Assembly (NCBI RefSeq): GCF_015904235.1
Contig: NZ_JADZLT010000050.1
Span: forward strand, 124,001 to 188,000
Direction of reading: 5' to 3'
From: Methylobrevis albus
GTDB lineage: Bacteria; Pseudomonadota; Alphaproteobacteria; Rhizobiales; Pleomorphomonadaceae
DNA length: 64,000 bases
Made by a program: the position numbers and the translations under genes. This document shows, one piece after another, positions 26,049-35,287 of the stretch. Position 1 is the first letter of the stretch; each line of letters opens with the position of its first letter. The notes beneath the pieces were generated by a model. That model worked only from the letters and a program-made list of their open reading frames with translations, ran no database searches and was not told where the DNA came from.

Positions 26049-26889
26049 GAACCAGGGTCTCCGGAGCGCCGGCGGCATCTGCGTCGGCGTCGGCCAGGAT
26101 GCGGCCGGGGTGAGTGAATAACTCGAAGGAATCGCTGCGCGCCACCGCGACAAGGGTAAGCCCCGCCGCCTCGGCCGCCCGCAGGGCAAGCGCCGTCGGC
26201 GCCGAGACCGCGACGAGAATGGTGGCGCCCAGTGCCGCCGTCTTTTGCACCATCTCGACCGAGACACGGCTGGTGACGACGACGACGCCGTCGGCGCCGC
26301 GGATCCCTGAACGGGCGACGGCGCCGACCAGCTTGTCGAGCGCGTTGTGGCGGCCGACGTCCTCGCGCACCGCGACGAGACCGTCGGCGGGCGTCCAGAA
26401 CCCGGCGGCGTGGGTCGCGCGGGTGGCGCGGCTCAGCTCCTGGGCGGGACCGAGCGCGGTGAGCAGGCGGTGGATGGCATCCGGGGGGACATGAAGTTCG
26501 CCGGCAACGCGCGTCGCCGGCGCGACGGCGACGGCGAGGCTCTCGACGCCGCAGAGGCCGCAGGCGGTGCCGCCGACGGTGAGGCGGCGCCGCTCGCGTA
26601 CCCGGCCGCCCGCTTCCGGCGTCAGCCACATCCGCAGTTCGATGCCCTCGTCGTGCTCGACGACCTCGAACTCGCGGATCTCGTCCGGCGCGGCGATCAC
26701 CTTCTCGGTGAGGCTGAAGCCGACGGCGAAGTCCTCGAGGTCGGACGGCGTCGCCAGCATGACCGCATAGGTGGTGCCGTCGTGCACCAGCGCGACGGGC
26801 ACCTCCTCCGGCACCGCGCGCTCCAGCGCCTCCGCGGGCCCGGTGAGGGGCACGCGGACGGCGCGGACGCGGGCGACGGGATCGACCAT
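26038..26889 (-). CDS. fdhD: Formate dehydrogenase accessory sulfurtransferase FdhD
   Basis: FdhD moves sulphur from the cysteine desulfurase to the bis-MGD molybdenum cofactor before it enters formate dehydrogenase. The 283-residue protein carries the active-site CGLC loop at residues 110-113, followed by VESLAVA. It starts 10 nt after the stop of fdsA and overlaps fdsD, matching the FdsC position of FdsGBACD operons. In Cupriavidus and Rhodobacter this subunit is needed for active enzyme. Confidence 0.95.
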   Translation of the reverse strand: MVDPVARVRAVRVPLTGPAEALERAVPEEVPVALVHDGTTYAVMLATPSDLEDFAVGFSLTEKVIAAPDEIREFEVVEHDEGIELRMWLTPEAGGRVRERRRLTVGGTACGLCGVESLAVAVAPATRVAGELHVPPDAIHRLLTALGPAQELSRATRATHAAGFWTPADGLVAVREDVGRHNALDKLVGAVARSGIRGADGVVVVTSRVSVEMVQKTAALGATILVAVSAPTALALRAAEAAGLTLVAVARSDSFELFTHPGRILADADADAAGAPETLVHVA

Positions 26890-26899
26890 CGCGTTTGCC

Positions 26900-29776
26900 T
26901 TACTCCGCCGCCTCGGCGGTCGCGATGCGGCGCGACTGCTTGGTGAAGGCGTCGTAGTCCTCCTGGTAGCGGGTCGGGCCGTTCGACGGCGAGACCTGCA
27001 CCGCGGTCACCTTGTACTCGGGGCAGTTGGTGGCCCAGTCGGAGAAGTCGGTGGTGATGACGTTCGCCTGGGTCAGCGGGTGGTGGAACGTGGTGTAGAC
27101 CACGCCCGGCGCCACGCGGTCGGTGACGACGGCGCGCAGCGCCGTCTCGCCGGCGCGGCTCTGGATCTTGACCCATTCGCCGTCGTTGACGCCGCGCTGC
27201 TCGGCGTCGTGCGGATGGATCTCGAGCCGGTCTTCCTCATGCCAGAGCGAGTTGTCGGTGCGCCGGGTCTGGGCGCCGACGTTGTACTGGCTGAGGATGC
27301 GGCCCGTGGTGAGGATCAGCGGGAAGCGCGCGCCGGTGCGCTCGTCGGTCGGCACGTATTCGGTCAGCACGAACTGGCCGCGGCCGCGCACGAAGCGGTC
27401 GACGTGCATGATCGGCGTCCCCTCGGGATGCTCTTCGTTGCACGGCCACTGCACCGAGCCGAGGCGCTCCAGCGTCTCGAAGCTGACGCCGGTGAACGTC
27501 GGGGTCAGGTAGGCGATCTCGTCCATGATCTCGGACGGATGCGCGTAGGCCCAGCCGAGGCCGAGCGCGTTGGCGATCAGCTGGGTGATCTCCCAGTCGG
27601 CGTAGCCGTTCTTCGGGCTCATCACGCGGCGGACGCGCTGGATGCGGCGCTCGGCGTTGGTGAAGGTGCCGTCCTTCTCGAGGAAGGTCGAGCCCGGCAG
27701 GAAGACGTGGGCGTAGTTCGCGGTCTCGTTCAGGAACAGGTCCTGCACGACGACGCATTCCATCGCCTCTAGGCCGGCGGCGACGTGGGTGGTGTTCGGG
27801 TCGGACTGGAGGATGTCCTCGCCCTGGATGTAGATCGCCTTGAAGGTCCCGTCGACGGCGGCGTCCAGCATGTTCGGGATGCGCAGGCCCGGCTCCTTGT
27901 CGAGCGGCCGGCCCCACAGCGTCTCGAAGATCGCGCGGGTGGCGTCGTCGTTGACATGGCGGTAGCCGGTCAGCTCGTGCGGGAACGAGCCCATGTCGCA
28001 CGCGCCCTGCACGTTGTTCTGGCCGCGCAGCGGGTTCACGCCGACGCCCGGCCGGCCGATGTTGCCGGTCGCCATCGCGAGGTTGGCGATCGCCATCACG
28101 GTGGTCGAGCCCTGGCTGTGCTCGGTGACGCCGAGGCCGTAGTAGATCGCGCCGTTGCCGCCGGTGGCGTAGAGCCGGGCGGCGCGGCGCAGTTCCTCGG
28201 CGGGCACGCCGGTGAAGGCCTGGGTGGTTTCCGGCGCGTGGCGCGGGTCGGCGACGAAGGCGGCCCACTCGCGGTATTCGAGCAGGTCGCAGCGCTCGGC
28301 GATGAACGCCTCGTCGGCCAGGCCCTCGGTGACGATGACGTGCGCCATCGAGGTGACGACGGCGACGTTGGTGCCGGGGCGCAGCGCGAGGTGGTGGTCG
28401 GCCTTGACGTGCGGCGTGCGGACGAGGTCGATGCGGCGCGGATCGACGACGATCAGCCGGGCGCCTTCCCGCAGGCGCTTCTTCATGCGGCTGCCGAACA
28501 CCGGGTGACCGTCGGTCGGGTTGGCACCGATGACGAGGATGACGTCGGTGTCCTCGACGCTGTCGAAGTCCTGGGTGCCGGCCGAAGTGCCGAAGGTGGT
28601 CTTCAGGCCGTAGCCGGTCGGCGAATGGCAGACGCGGGCGCAGGTGTCGACGTTGTTGGTGCCGAAGCCGGCGCGGATCAGCTTCTGGACGAGGAAGGTC
28701 TCCTCGTTGGTGCAGCGCGACGAGGTGATGCCGCCGACGGCGGTGCGGCCGTACTTGTCCTGGATGCGGTTGAACTCGGACGCGACGCGGCCGATCGCCT
28801 CTTCCCAGGTCGTCTCGCGCCACGGATCGGTGATCTTGTCGCGCACCATCGGCTTGGTGATGCGGTCGCGGTGCGAGGCATAGCCCCAGGCGAAGCGGCC
28901 CTTGACGCAGGAGTGGCCGCGGTTGGCCTTGCCATCCTTCCACGGCACCATGCGCACGAGTTCCTCGCCGCGCATCTCGGCCTTGAAGGTGCAGCCGACG
29001 CCGCAATAGGCGCAGGTGGTGATGACCGAATGCTCGGGCTGGCCGACCTCGATCACCTTCTTCTCGGTCAGCGTCGCGGTCGGGCAGGCCTGCACGCAGG
29101 CGCCGCAGGAGACGCACTCGCTCTCGAAGAAGGCTTCCGACATGCCCGGCGAGACGCGGCTGTCGAAGCCGCGGCCGGAGATCGTCAGCGCGAAGGTGCC
29201 CTGGACCTCTTCACAGGCGCGGACACAGCGGTTGCAGACGATGCACTTCGAGGGGTCGTAGCTGAAATAGGGGTTCGACTCGTCCTTCGGCAGCCACTGG
29301 TCGTTGGCCGCGCCGCCCTGCTTGGCGAAGACGTGGTTGTCGCCCTCGTAGCCGTAGCGGACCTCGCGCAGGCCGACGGCGCCGGCCATGTCCTGCAGTT
29401 CGCAGTCGCCGTTGGCGGCGCAGGTCAGGCAGTCGAGCGGGTGATCGGAGATGTAGAGCTCCATCACGCCCTTGCGGATCGATTTAAGTCGCTCGGTCTG
29501 CGTATGGACGACGATGCCCTCGGCCACCGGCGTGGTGCAGGACGCCGGCGTGCCGTTGCGGCCCTCGACCTCGATCAGGCAGAGCCGGCAGGAGCCGAAG
29601 GCGTCCAGCATGTCGGTGGCGCAGAGCTTCGGGATGGCCGTGCCCATCTCCATCGCGGCACGCATGATCGAGGTGCCCTCGGGCACCGTCACCGCGACGC
29701 CGTCGATGGTCAGCGTCACCATCTTCACGGCCTTGGAGGCCGGGGTGCCGAAGTCGATTTCCTTGATCAGGCCCAT
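26900..29776 (-). CDS. fdsA: NAD-dependent formate dehydrogenase alpha subunit FdsA
   Basis: This 958-residue molybdoenzyme subunit oxidises formate to CO2 in the cytosol. Cluster ligands are visible: 2Fe-2S at Cys52/63/66/80; His/Cys 4Fe-4S at His112, Cys116/119/125; ferredoxin pairs at Cys178/181/184/188 and Cys221/224/227/231; and a 4Fe-4S site at Cys255/258/262/290. The molybdenum ligand is Cys379 (NVDTCARVCHSPTG) with catalytic His384, so it is not a selenoprotein. GGAG before the ATG at 29776 decides the start; the upstream ATG at 29791 overlaps that site. It follows fdsB by 11 nt. Confidence 0.97.
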   Translation of the reverse strand: MGLIKEIDFGTPASKAVKMVTLTIDGVAVTVPEGTSIMRAAMEMGTAIPKLCATDMLDAFGSCRLCLIEVEGRNGTPASCTTPVAEGIVVHTQTERLKSIRKGVMELYISDHPLDCLTCAANGDCELQDMAGAVGLREVRYGYEGDNHVFAKQGGAANDQWLPKDESNPYFSYDPSKCIVCNRCVRACEEVQGTFALTISGRGFDSRVSPGMSEAFFESECVSCGACVQACPTATLTEKKVIEVGQPEHSVITTCAYCGVGCTFKAEMRGEELVRMVPWKDGKANRGHSCVKGRFAWGYASHRDRITKPMVRDKITDPWRETTWEEAIGRVASEFNRIQDKYGRTAVGGITSSRCTNEETFLVQKLIRAGFGTNNVDTCARVCHSPTGYGLKTTFGTSAGTQDFDSVEDTDVILVIGANPTDGHPVFGSRMKKRLREGARLIVVDPRRIDLVRTPHVKADHHLALRPGTNVAVVTSMAHVIVTEGLADEAFIAERCDLLEYREWAAFVADPRHAPETTQAFTGVPAEELRRAARLYATGGNGAIYYGLGVTEHSQGSTTVMAIANLAMATGNIGRPGVGVNPLRGQNNVQGACDMGSFPHELTGYRHVNDDATRAIFETLWGRPLDKEPGLRIPNMLDAAVDGTFKAIYIQGEDILQSDPNTTHVAAGLEAMECVVVQDLFLNETANYAHVFLPGSTFLEKDGTFTNAERRIQRVRRVMSPKNGYADWEITQLIANALGLGWAYAHPSEIMDEIAYLTPTFTGVSFETLERLGSVQWPCNEEHPEGTPIMHVDRFVRGRGQFVLTEYVPTDERTGARFPLILTTGRILSQYNVGAQTRRTDNSLWHEEDRLEIHPHDAEQRGVNDGEWVKIQSRAGETALRAVVTDRVAPGVVYTTFHHPLTQANVITTDFSDWATNCPEYKVTAVQVSPSNGPTRYQEDYDAFTKQSRRIATAEAAE

Positions 29777-29787
29777 CTCGTTTCTCC

Positions 29788-31362
29788 TCATTCGGCGGCG
29801 GCGGGCAAGCGCGCCGACCGACGGAAGTCATCCGGGAAATGCGCGATCGCGCTCGTCACCGGATATGGGGTGAAGCCGCCCAGCGCGCACAGCGAGCCGA
29901 ACTTCATCGTGTTCGAGAGATCCGCGATCACCTCGAGGTTGCGATCGACATCCTCGCCGGCGATGATCTTCTCGACCGTCTCCTTGCCGCGGGTCGAGCC
30001 GATGCGGCAGGGCGTGCACTTGCCGCAACTCTCGATGGCGCAGAACTCGAAGGCGAAGCGCGCCTGCAGCGCCATGTCGGCGGTGTCGTCGAACACCACG
30101 ATGCCGCCGTGGCCGATGAGCCCGTCGCGCTTGGCGAACGACTCGTAGTCGAAGGGTGTATCGAACAAAGCCGGCGGGAAGTAGGCGCCGAGCGGGCCGC
30201 CGACCTGCACGGCCTTCACCGGCCGCCCCGAGGCGGTGCCGCCGCCGATCTTCTCGACGAGCTCGCCGAGCGTGATGCCGAAGGCGATCTCGAACAGGCC
30301 GCCGTAGCGGATGTTGCCGGCGAGCTGCACCGGCATGGTGCCGCGCGAGCGGCCCATGCCGTAGTCGGCGTAGAAGGCGGCGCCGTCGGCGAGGATGTGC
30401 GGCACGGCGGTCAGCGACAGCACGTTGTTGATGACGGTCGGCCGGCCGAACAGCCCCTTGTGGGCGGGCAGCGGCGGCTTGGCGCGCACCAGGCCGCGCT
30501 TGCCTTCCAGCGATTCCAGCAGCGAGGTTTCCTCGCCGCAGACATAGGCGCCGGCGCCCTCGCGGATCTCGAGCTCGAAGGCGTGGTCGGTGCCGTAGAC
30601 GCGCGCGCCAAGGAAGCCGGCGCGCCGGGCGGTGACGATCGCCGCGCGCATGGTGGCGATGGCGTCGGGATACTCCGAGCGACAGTAGATGTAGCCGCGG
30701 GTGGCGCCGACGGCGATGCCGGCGATCGTCATGCCTTCGATCAGCTGGAAGGGGTCGCCTTCCATGATCATGCGGTCGGCGAAGGTGCCGCTGTCACCCT
30801 CGTCGGCGTTGCAGACGATGTACTTCTGCGCGCCGGGGGTGTCGTGGACGGTCTTCCACTTGATGCCGGTCGGGAAGCCCGCGCCGCCGCGGCCGCGCAG
30901 GCCCGATTTGGTGACTTCCTCGACGATGCCGAGCGGCCCGAGCGCCAGCGCACGCTGCAGGCCCTTGTAGCCGCCGTAGGCGATGTAATCGTCGAGCGAC
31001 AGCGGATCGGTGACGCCGCAACGGGCGAAGGTGAGGCGCTGCTGGGCGGCGAGGAACGGGTGCTCGGCGACCGGACCGATCGCCAGCGGCCCCGAAACGG
31101 ACGCCGGCGCGGTGAAGAGGCCGGCGGCGACCAGCCCCGGCACGTCCGACGCCTCGACCGGGCCGAAGCCGTAGCGCACGCCGGCGCTTTCCACCTCGAC
31201 CAGCGGCTCGAGCCAGAGCATGCCGCGCGAGCCGTTGCGCACGAGGTCGATGTCGACGCCGATCCGCTGCGCCTCGGCGCGGAGCGCGATGGCGACCTCG
31301 TCGGCGCCGCAGGCGCGGGCGGCGGCGTCGCTGGGGACGAAGACGCGGATGGCGGCGCTCAT
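29788..31362 (-). CDS. fdsB: NAD-dependent formate dehydrogenase beta subunit FdsB
   Basis: FdsB (524 residues) passes electrons from FdsA to NAD+. A thioredoxin-like N-terminal part precedes a NuoF-like domain with the FMN/NADH segment GRGGAGFPTGIKWK and a 4Fe-4S motif ESCGKCTPCRIG near the C-terminus. The ATG at 31362 overlaps the stop of fdsG by four bases (ATGA), a standard operon junction. Longer in-frame extensions to 31848 run antiparallel to Fds logic, are Arg-rich and cross fdsG, and were not accepted. Confidence 0.96.
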   Translation of the reverse strand: MSAAIRVFVPSDAAARACGADEVAIALRAEAQRIGVDIDLVRNGSRGMLWLEPLVEVESAGVRYGFGPVEASDVPGLVAAGLFTAPASVSGPLAIGPVAEHPFLAAQQRLTFARCGVTDPLSLDDYIAYGGYKGLQRALALGPLGIVEEVTKSGLRGRGGAGFPTGIKWKTVHDTPGAQKYIVCNADEGDSGTFADRMIMEGDPFQLIEGMTIAGIAVGATRGYIYCRSEYPDAIATMRAAIVTARRAGFLGARVYGTDHAFELEIREGAGAYVCGEETSLLESLEGKRGLVRAKPPLPAHKGLFGRPTVINNVLSLTAVPHILADGAAFYADYGMGRSRGTMPVQLAGNIRYGGLFEIAFGITLGELVEKIGGGTASGRPVKAVQVGGPLGAYFPPALFDTPFDYESFAKRDGLIGHGGIVVFDDTADMALQARFAFEFCAIESCGKCTPCRIGSTRGKETVEKIIAGEDVDRNLEVIADLSNTMKFGSLCALGGFTPYPVTSAIAHFPDDFRRSARLPAAAE

Positions 31363-31832
31363 CGATCGACCTCCGCGCAGAGACCGTCGATCTTCGCCGG
31401 CGTCAGCCGGCCGACGAGGCGGCCGTCGATCATCGCGGCGGGGCCGGTGGCGCAGAGGCCGAGGCAGTAGATCGCCTCCAGCGTGACGCGGCCGTCCGGC
31501 GACGTCTCGCCGATCCCGACGCCGAGCGCGCGCTCGGCCTGGGCGGTGAGCTCGCGGCAGCCGAGCGACTGGCAGGCCTCGGCCTGGCACAGCTTCAGCA
31601 CGTGGCGGCCCTGCGGGGCGCGGTGGAAGTCGTGGTAGAAGGTGACGACACCATGCACTTCGGCGCGGGAGAGATTCAGCTCCTCGGCGATCACCGGCAC
31701 GGCGGCCTCGGGCACGAAACCGAAGGCTTCCTGCACCGCATGCAGGATCGGCAGCAGCGGGCCTTCCAGATCGAGGTGAGCGGACACGATGTCCCGCGTC
31801 CGGGCAGCACTGAATGTCTCGTGACGCGACAA
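31359..31832 (-). CDS. fdsG: NAD-dependent formate dehydrogenase gamma subunit FdsG
   Basis: FdsG is a NuoE-like 2Fe-2S subunit. The ligands are Cys82 and Cys87 (CQAEACQSLGC) and Cys123 and Cys127 (YCLGLCATGP). I chose the TTG at 31832, which gives 157 residues beginning MSRHETF, because GGAGG lies 8 nt upstream. An in-frame ATG at 31868 would add 12 residues (MIGITKKWEASA) and swallow that site. It leads the five-gene fds operon. Confidence 0.94.
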   Translation of the reverse strand: MSRHETFSAARTRDIVSAHLDLEGPLLPILHAVQEAFGFVPEAAVPVIAEELNLSRAEVHGVVTFYHDFHRAPQGRHVLKLCQAEACQSLGCRELTAQAERALGVGIGETSPDGRVTLEAIYCLGLCATGPAAMIDGRLVGRLTPAKIDGLCAEVDR

Positions 31833-31873
31833 AGCCGACGCCTCCCATTTTTTAGTTATTCCAATCATGGGCG

Positions 31874-31938
31874 CCGAAGCGCTTCGGATCAATAAAGCGC
31901 TTCCGTGCGACGATAGAGAAATCGAATTGGTTCGATAG
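31874..31938. promoter_or_regulatory. Palindrome array upstream of the fds operon
   Basis: CCGAAGCGCTTCGG at 31874-31887 is a perfect 14-bp palindrome and is followed by a half-copy, AAAGCGCTTCCG. ATCGAA-TTGG-TTCGAT at 31921-31936 is a second perfect inverted repeat. CGATAG occurs at 31911-31916 and 31933-31938, 22 bp apart. This divergent region serves fdsG and the gene at 32048. Binding by a LysR protein, perhaps the one at 34001-34903, is inferred. Confidence 0.5.
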
Positions 31939-32047
31939 TTTTTTTGAAACGCTCCTCGGGACCATGCCGACGACGCGCGCCTGGTTGTCGCCAACGGCAA
32001 CCGGCGGCTATAGCTTTCGGCGACCGACGCAGGAACCCCCGAGACCG

Positions 32048-33994
32048 ATGAGCTTCGACCGCTGGCTGGGACCTGTCGCCGACTACGCCCGGCTCGCGCG
32101 GATGGCGGTGCTGCAGCAGGTGGTGCTGCTGCGGCATTCGAAGCGCAATCCCCGCACCGCCGCGGTAGCGCGGCTGCGCGCCGACTATGCGGCGCTGCTC
32201 GGGCGCCGGCGCGACCGGTTCGGCCTGATCCACCTCGCCGCCGCCGAGTTTGCCGCCGCGACCGACGACGGCCCGCTCGCGCTCGCCCGGCTTGCGGCGG
32301 CCGCCGGACGCGGCCGGATTGCCGCATTGCTCGCCGCCTACGCCGCCCTGGCGCTCGCCGGACGCCGCGGGGCGCGGCTCGAGCGGGGCGACGGCACGGC
32401 GGCCGACCGCCTCGACGGCATCGGCGCCGCCTGCCCCGCGCGGGGCCTGCGCGATCGGCTGCGCTTCCATGCCGCGCTGATCCGCCGCGACACGGGGACG
32501 GCGCTGGTGATCGCCGGCGAAAACGCCCGCCGCGGCCGCGATGCGATGGCGGAGTTCCTGTCGGTCGCCGAGACCGTGCTCGCCCGCGCCGACTGGCGGC
32601 AGCACGGCGACGCCGCCGCTCACGCCGCGCTGGCGGCCCGGCCGGCGCTCGTCGCGCGGGCGAACCGGGTCGCGCTGCTCGATTTCCGCTTCCGCTTCGC
32701 GCACGCGGCCGACCGGCTGGCGCTGTTCGGGCTGCAGCCCGTGGACGAGGCCGAGTTCCGCGTCTTCACGGCGAGCGCCGGCTACTTCGAGCTCGGCGAT
32801 TTTCTCCGCCGCAAGGAGCTGTTCCTCGCCGCCGTGCCGGAGGCCGAGGCGATGAAGCAGCTCGCGCTCGCCGCCTTCGCCCGGCGGCTCGCCCGCGTGC
32901 CGCGGATCTCCAACCTGCGGGTCGCGACCTGGCTGGCGCGGCTCTCCCAGACGCGGAGCTTCTGGGACGACGCCGACTTCCGGGCGGCGCAGCTCGCCCG
33001 CGCCGAGCGGCTCGCCTTCGTGCCCGTCGGCGGCAACCGCCGCTATGTGACGGCGACCGTCGCGTTCCTGCGTGGCGATCTCGCGGGGGCGGCGCGCCGG
33101 CTGGCGCGCTCGGGCCGGTGGCAACTTCGGGCGAAGGCCTTTCGCGATGCCGGGGCGACTTTCCATGTCGCGCTGCCCGATGGCGCGGTCACCACCCGGT
33201 TCGACACGCCGATGCGGCTGGCTGGGCCGGCGATCCGCGCCCCCGCCGCCCTCGTCTGCTGCGCCGACGCCGGCTATTTCCGGCGCTATGCGGCGGCCTA
33301 TCTTGCCTCGCTGCGCCGGCACGGCAGCACGATGCGGGTGCATTTCCATATCGCCGCGACGCGTCCCGGCATCGAGGAGGAGGCGCGCACCCTCGCGGAG
33401 AGCGACGGCAACGTCGGCCTCTCCTTCGAGACGCCGCCGCTGACGCTGCCGGCCTACTACGCCAGCATGCGCTTCCTGCGCGGGCCGGAGTTCCTCGGCG
33501 TCGTCGCCGACACGGTGATCCTCACCGACATCGACGTCCGGTTCCGCGCCGCGCCCGAAGCGCTGGCGGCTGCCTTCGCGGACGCCGACCTCGGGCTCCG
33601 GATGTACGACCGGGTGCGGATAGTGCGCGCGTCGCAGGGCGAGAAGCGGCCGATCATGCGCTATCCGCGGCTGCACCCCTGGGCGCAGATCAACGCCGCC
33701 TGCGTCGTGCTGCGCGCGACGCCCGCCGGGATCACCGCGGCGGAGCGGATCGCGCGCGACATCGCGCAGCATCTCGACCACGCGATCGAGGCCGGCAACC
33801 GGGCCTGGTGGATCGACCAGAACGCGCTGTTCTACAGCTACCGCCGGATCGCCGCCGGCCCCTGCCGCATCGGCAACGTCGAGGATGCGGCGCTGCCGTT
33901 CGGGTCGTTCGACTACGGTGAGGTCGAGGCGCTCGGCGCGCGCAGCCCGGTGTTCCTGCGGGCCGAGGCCGAGGCGGCGGCCGGCCCCGGCTAA
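32048..33994 (+). CDS. Putative glycosyltransferase-like protein
   Basis: The 648-residue protein has an Ala/Arg-rich helical N-terminal half of unknown kind and a C-terminal domain from about residue 400 that looks like a GT-A-type transferase. It starts with a short strand ALVCCADAGYF, has a DxD-type motif TDIDVRF at 493-499 and WWIDQNALF at 587-595, which resembles metal- and acceptor-site patterns of such enzymes. No signal peptide or membrane helix is obvious. It is divergent from fdsG and shares its palindrome-rich upstream region. Sugar donor and acceptor are unknown, and the assignment is tentative. Confidence 0.6.
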   Translation: MSFDRWLGPVADYARLARMAVLQQVVLLRHSKRNPRTAAVARLRADYAALLGRRRDRFGLIHLAAAEFAAATDDGPLALARLAAAAGRGRIAALLAAYAALALAGRRGARLERGDGTAADRLDGIGAACPARGLRDRLRFHAALIRRDTGTALVIAGENARRGRDAMAEFLSVAETVLARADWRQHGDAAAHAALAARPALVARANRVALLDFRFRFAHAADRLALFGLQPVDEAEFRVFTASAGYFELGDFLRRKELFLAAVPEAEAMKQLALAAFARRLARVPRISNLRVATWLARLSQTRSFWDDADFRAAQLARAERLAFVPVGGNRRYVTATVAFLRGDLAGAARRLARSGRWQLRAKAFRDAGATFHVALPDGAVTTRFDTPMRLAGPAIRAPAALVCCADAGYFRRYAAAYLASLRRHGSTMRVHFHIAATRPGIEEEARTLAESDGNVGLSFETPPLTLPAYYASMRFLRGPEFLGVVADTVILTDIDVRFRAAPEALAAAFADADLGLRMYDRVRIVRASQGEKRPIMRYPRLHPWAQINAACVVLRATPAGITAAERIARDIAQHLDHAIEAGNRAWWIDQNALFYSYRRIAAGPCRIGNVEDAALPFGSFDYGEVEALGARSPVFLRAEAEAAAGPG

Positions 33995-34000
33995 CGGCGT

Positions 34001-34903
34001 TCAGGTCGGCCGGTGGCCGGAGCGCTGGGCGTTCTTGCGCGCTTCGGCGAGCAGCACGCCGACGAGGGCCGGCAGGGGCTCGCGCCGGGTCATGATCAGG
34101 CCGATCGCGTGCGACACGGTCGGCTCGACGATCGGGATCGCCTGCATCATGCCGGGCTGGTCCATGCTTTCGAGCAGCCGGGCCGGCATGATCGTCGCCC
34201 AGAGCCCCGAGCGCACATGGGTATGCAACACGATCAGCGAATTCGATTCGAGGCGCGGCGCGACCTCGACGCCGGCATCGCGCAGATGGCGCTCGACGAT
34301 GCGGCGGTTCTGCATGTCGGGCGTCAGCAGGCAGAGCGGGATCGACGCCGCTTCGGTCCACCGGATCTCGGTGCGGTCCTTCAAGGGGCCGCCGGGCGCG
34401 ACGAGCAGCGAATAGCGCTCCTCGTAGAGCATCACGGTGGAGAAGCGGGCGGGCAGCGACGGGTCGAGATAGGAGACGCCGGCGTCGAGTTCGAGGTTCT
34501 CGATGCCCTTCAGGATCTGGTCCGAGGTCATCGAGTGCACCGAGAAGCGCACCTCCTGGTGGCGGATCGCGATCGGGTTGATCAGTTCGCTGACGAAGGG
34601 CAGCGCGGTCGGGATGACGCCGAGCCTGAGGTTGCCGGCCGGGCCTTTCTTCAGCGCCTGCACCTCCATGCGCATGGCGCGGGCGTCGGAGACGAGGCGG
34701 CGGGCCCAGTCGAGAATGCGCTCGCCTTCCGGCGTGAAGCCCTGGAAGCGCGAGCCGCGCTCGACCAGCAAGACGCCGAGCTGCTCCTCGAGGCTTTTGA
34801 CCGCCGACGACAGCGTCGGCTGGCTGACCCCGGCGCTTTCCGCGGCCCGGCCGAAGTGCCGTTCCCGGGCGAGCGCAAGGAGAAGTTCCAGCTTGTCGAG
34901 CAT
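34001..34903 (-). CDS. LysR-family regulator, possibly of formate dehydrogenase
   Basis: The 300-residue LysR protein has an N-terminal HTH (LDKLELLLALARERHFGRAA, then SQPTLSSAVKSLEEQLG) and an effector domain from about residue 90. It begins at the ATG 34903. LysR genes of this type often sit beside fds operons, where FdsR responds to formate, but here a glycosyltransferase-like gene lies between. Regulation of fds is therefore inference. It may be co-transcribed with the small gene ending at 34973, 69 bp upstream. Confidence 0.88.
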   Translation of the reverse strand: MLDKLELLLALARERHFGRAAESAGVSQPTLSSAVKSLEEQLGVLLVERGSRFQGFTPEGERILDWARRLVSDARAMRMEVQALKKGPAGNLRLGVIPTALPFVSELINPIAIRHQEVRFSVHSMTSDQILKGIENLELDAGVSYLDPSLPARFSTVMLYEERYSLLVAPGGPLKDRTEIRWTEAASIPLCLLTPDMQNRRIVERHLRDAGVEVAPRLESNSLIVLHTHVRSGLWATIMPARLLESMDQPGMMQAIPIVEPTVSHAIGLIMTRREPLPALVGVLLAEARKNAQRSGHRPT

Positions 34904-34972
34904 GACGAAGCCTAAGCACGCGGGCTGCGGCGCGGTCAAACGGCCAAGGGTCGCAACCCGGGCGGCGGCGCC

Positions 34973-35287
34973 TCAGACGAGTATGTCGAGGCGGCTGCCG
35001 AGGGGCGACGCGGTGCCGACGCCGGCGGGTGCGGTGGAGGTGGCGGCTGTTGCCCGGCCGGCGAGCGCGCCGCCGTAGACGACCGCCGGGTCGTCGCTGC
35101 GGCGCGGGTCGAGACGCGCCTCGCGGGCCTCCTCCACCGCCTTGCGGGCGGCCTTGGCCGGGTCCTTGGCGTCGAGCATCTCCTGCTTGACGGGGTCGTT
35201 GCGCGGATTGCGCGGGTCGACACCCTTCTTGGCGACCGCGACGTCGCATCCGCTCGTGCAGGCAAATCCGTTGACGACCTTGAACAC
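34973..35287 (-). CDS. Small protein of unknown function
   Basis: This 104-residue protein begins MFKVVNGFACTSGCDVAVAK with a cysteine pair at residues 10 and 14. A charged segment follows (VDPRNPRNDPVKQEMLD, then KDPAKAARKAVEEAREARLD), and the tail is low-complexity Ala/Thr/Gly. There is no signal peptide. The charged segment looks like a genuine coding helix. I do not recognise a family; it sits upstream of the LysR gene on the same strand. Confidence 0.55.
   Translation of the reverse strand: MFKVVNGFACTSGCDVAVAKKGVDPRNPRNDPVKQEMLDAKDPAKAARKAVEEAREARLDPRRSDDPAVVYGGALAGRATAATSTAPAGVGTASPLGSRLDILV

Noticed and set aside
28640-28660. Possible selenocysteine in formate dehydrogenase
   Set aside because: The molybdenum ligand is an ordinary Cys379 codon; no in-frame TGA is present.
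27785-30148. Very long plus-strand open frame opposite fdsA and fdsB
   Set aside because: It mirrors the real fds genes on the other strand, is rich in Val/Gly/Asp/His repeats and has no domain motif. Long antisense frames are expected at this GC content.
31363-31848. N-terminal extension of fdsB
   Set aside because: It would cover nearly all of fdsG in another frame and is Arg/Pro-rich; the ATGA junction at 31359-31362 gives the normal start.
31889-33781. 630-codon minus-strand frame opposite the glycosyltransferase-like gene
   Set aside because: I compared both strands because the plus-strand gene is poorly known. The minus frame is Gly/Arg/Glu low complexity, while the plus frame has a normal amino-acid balance and DxD-type motif.
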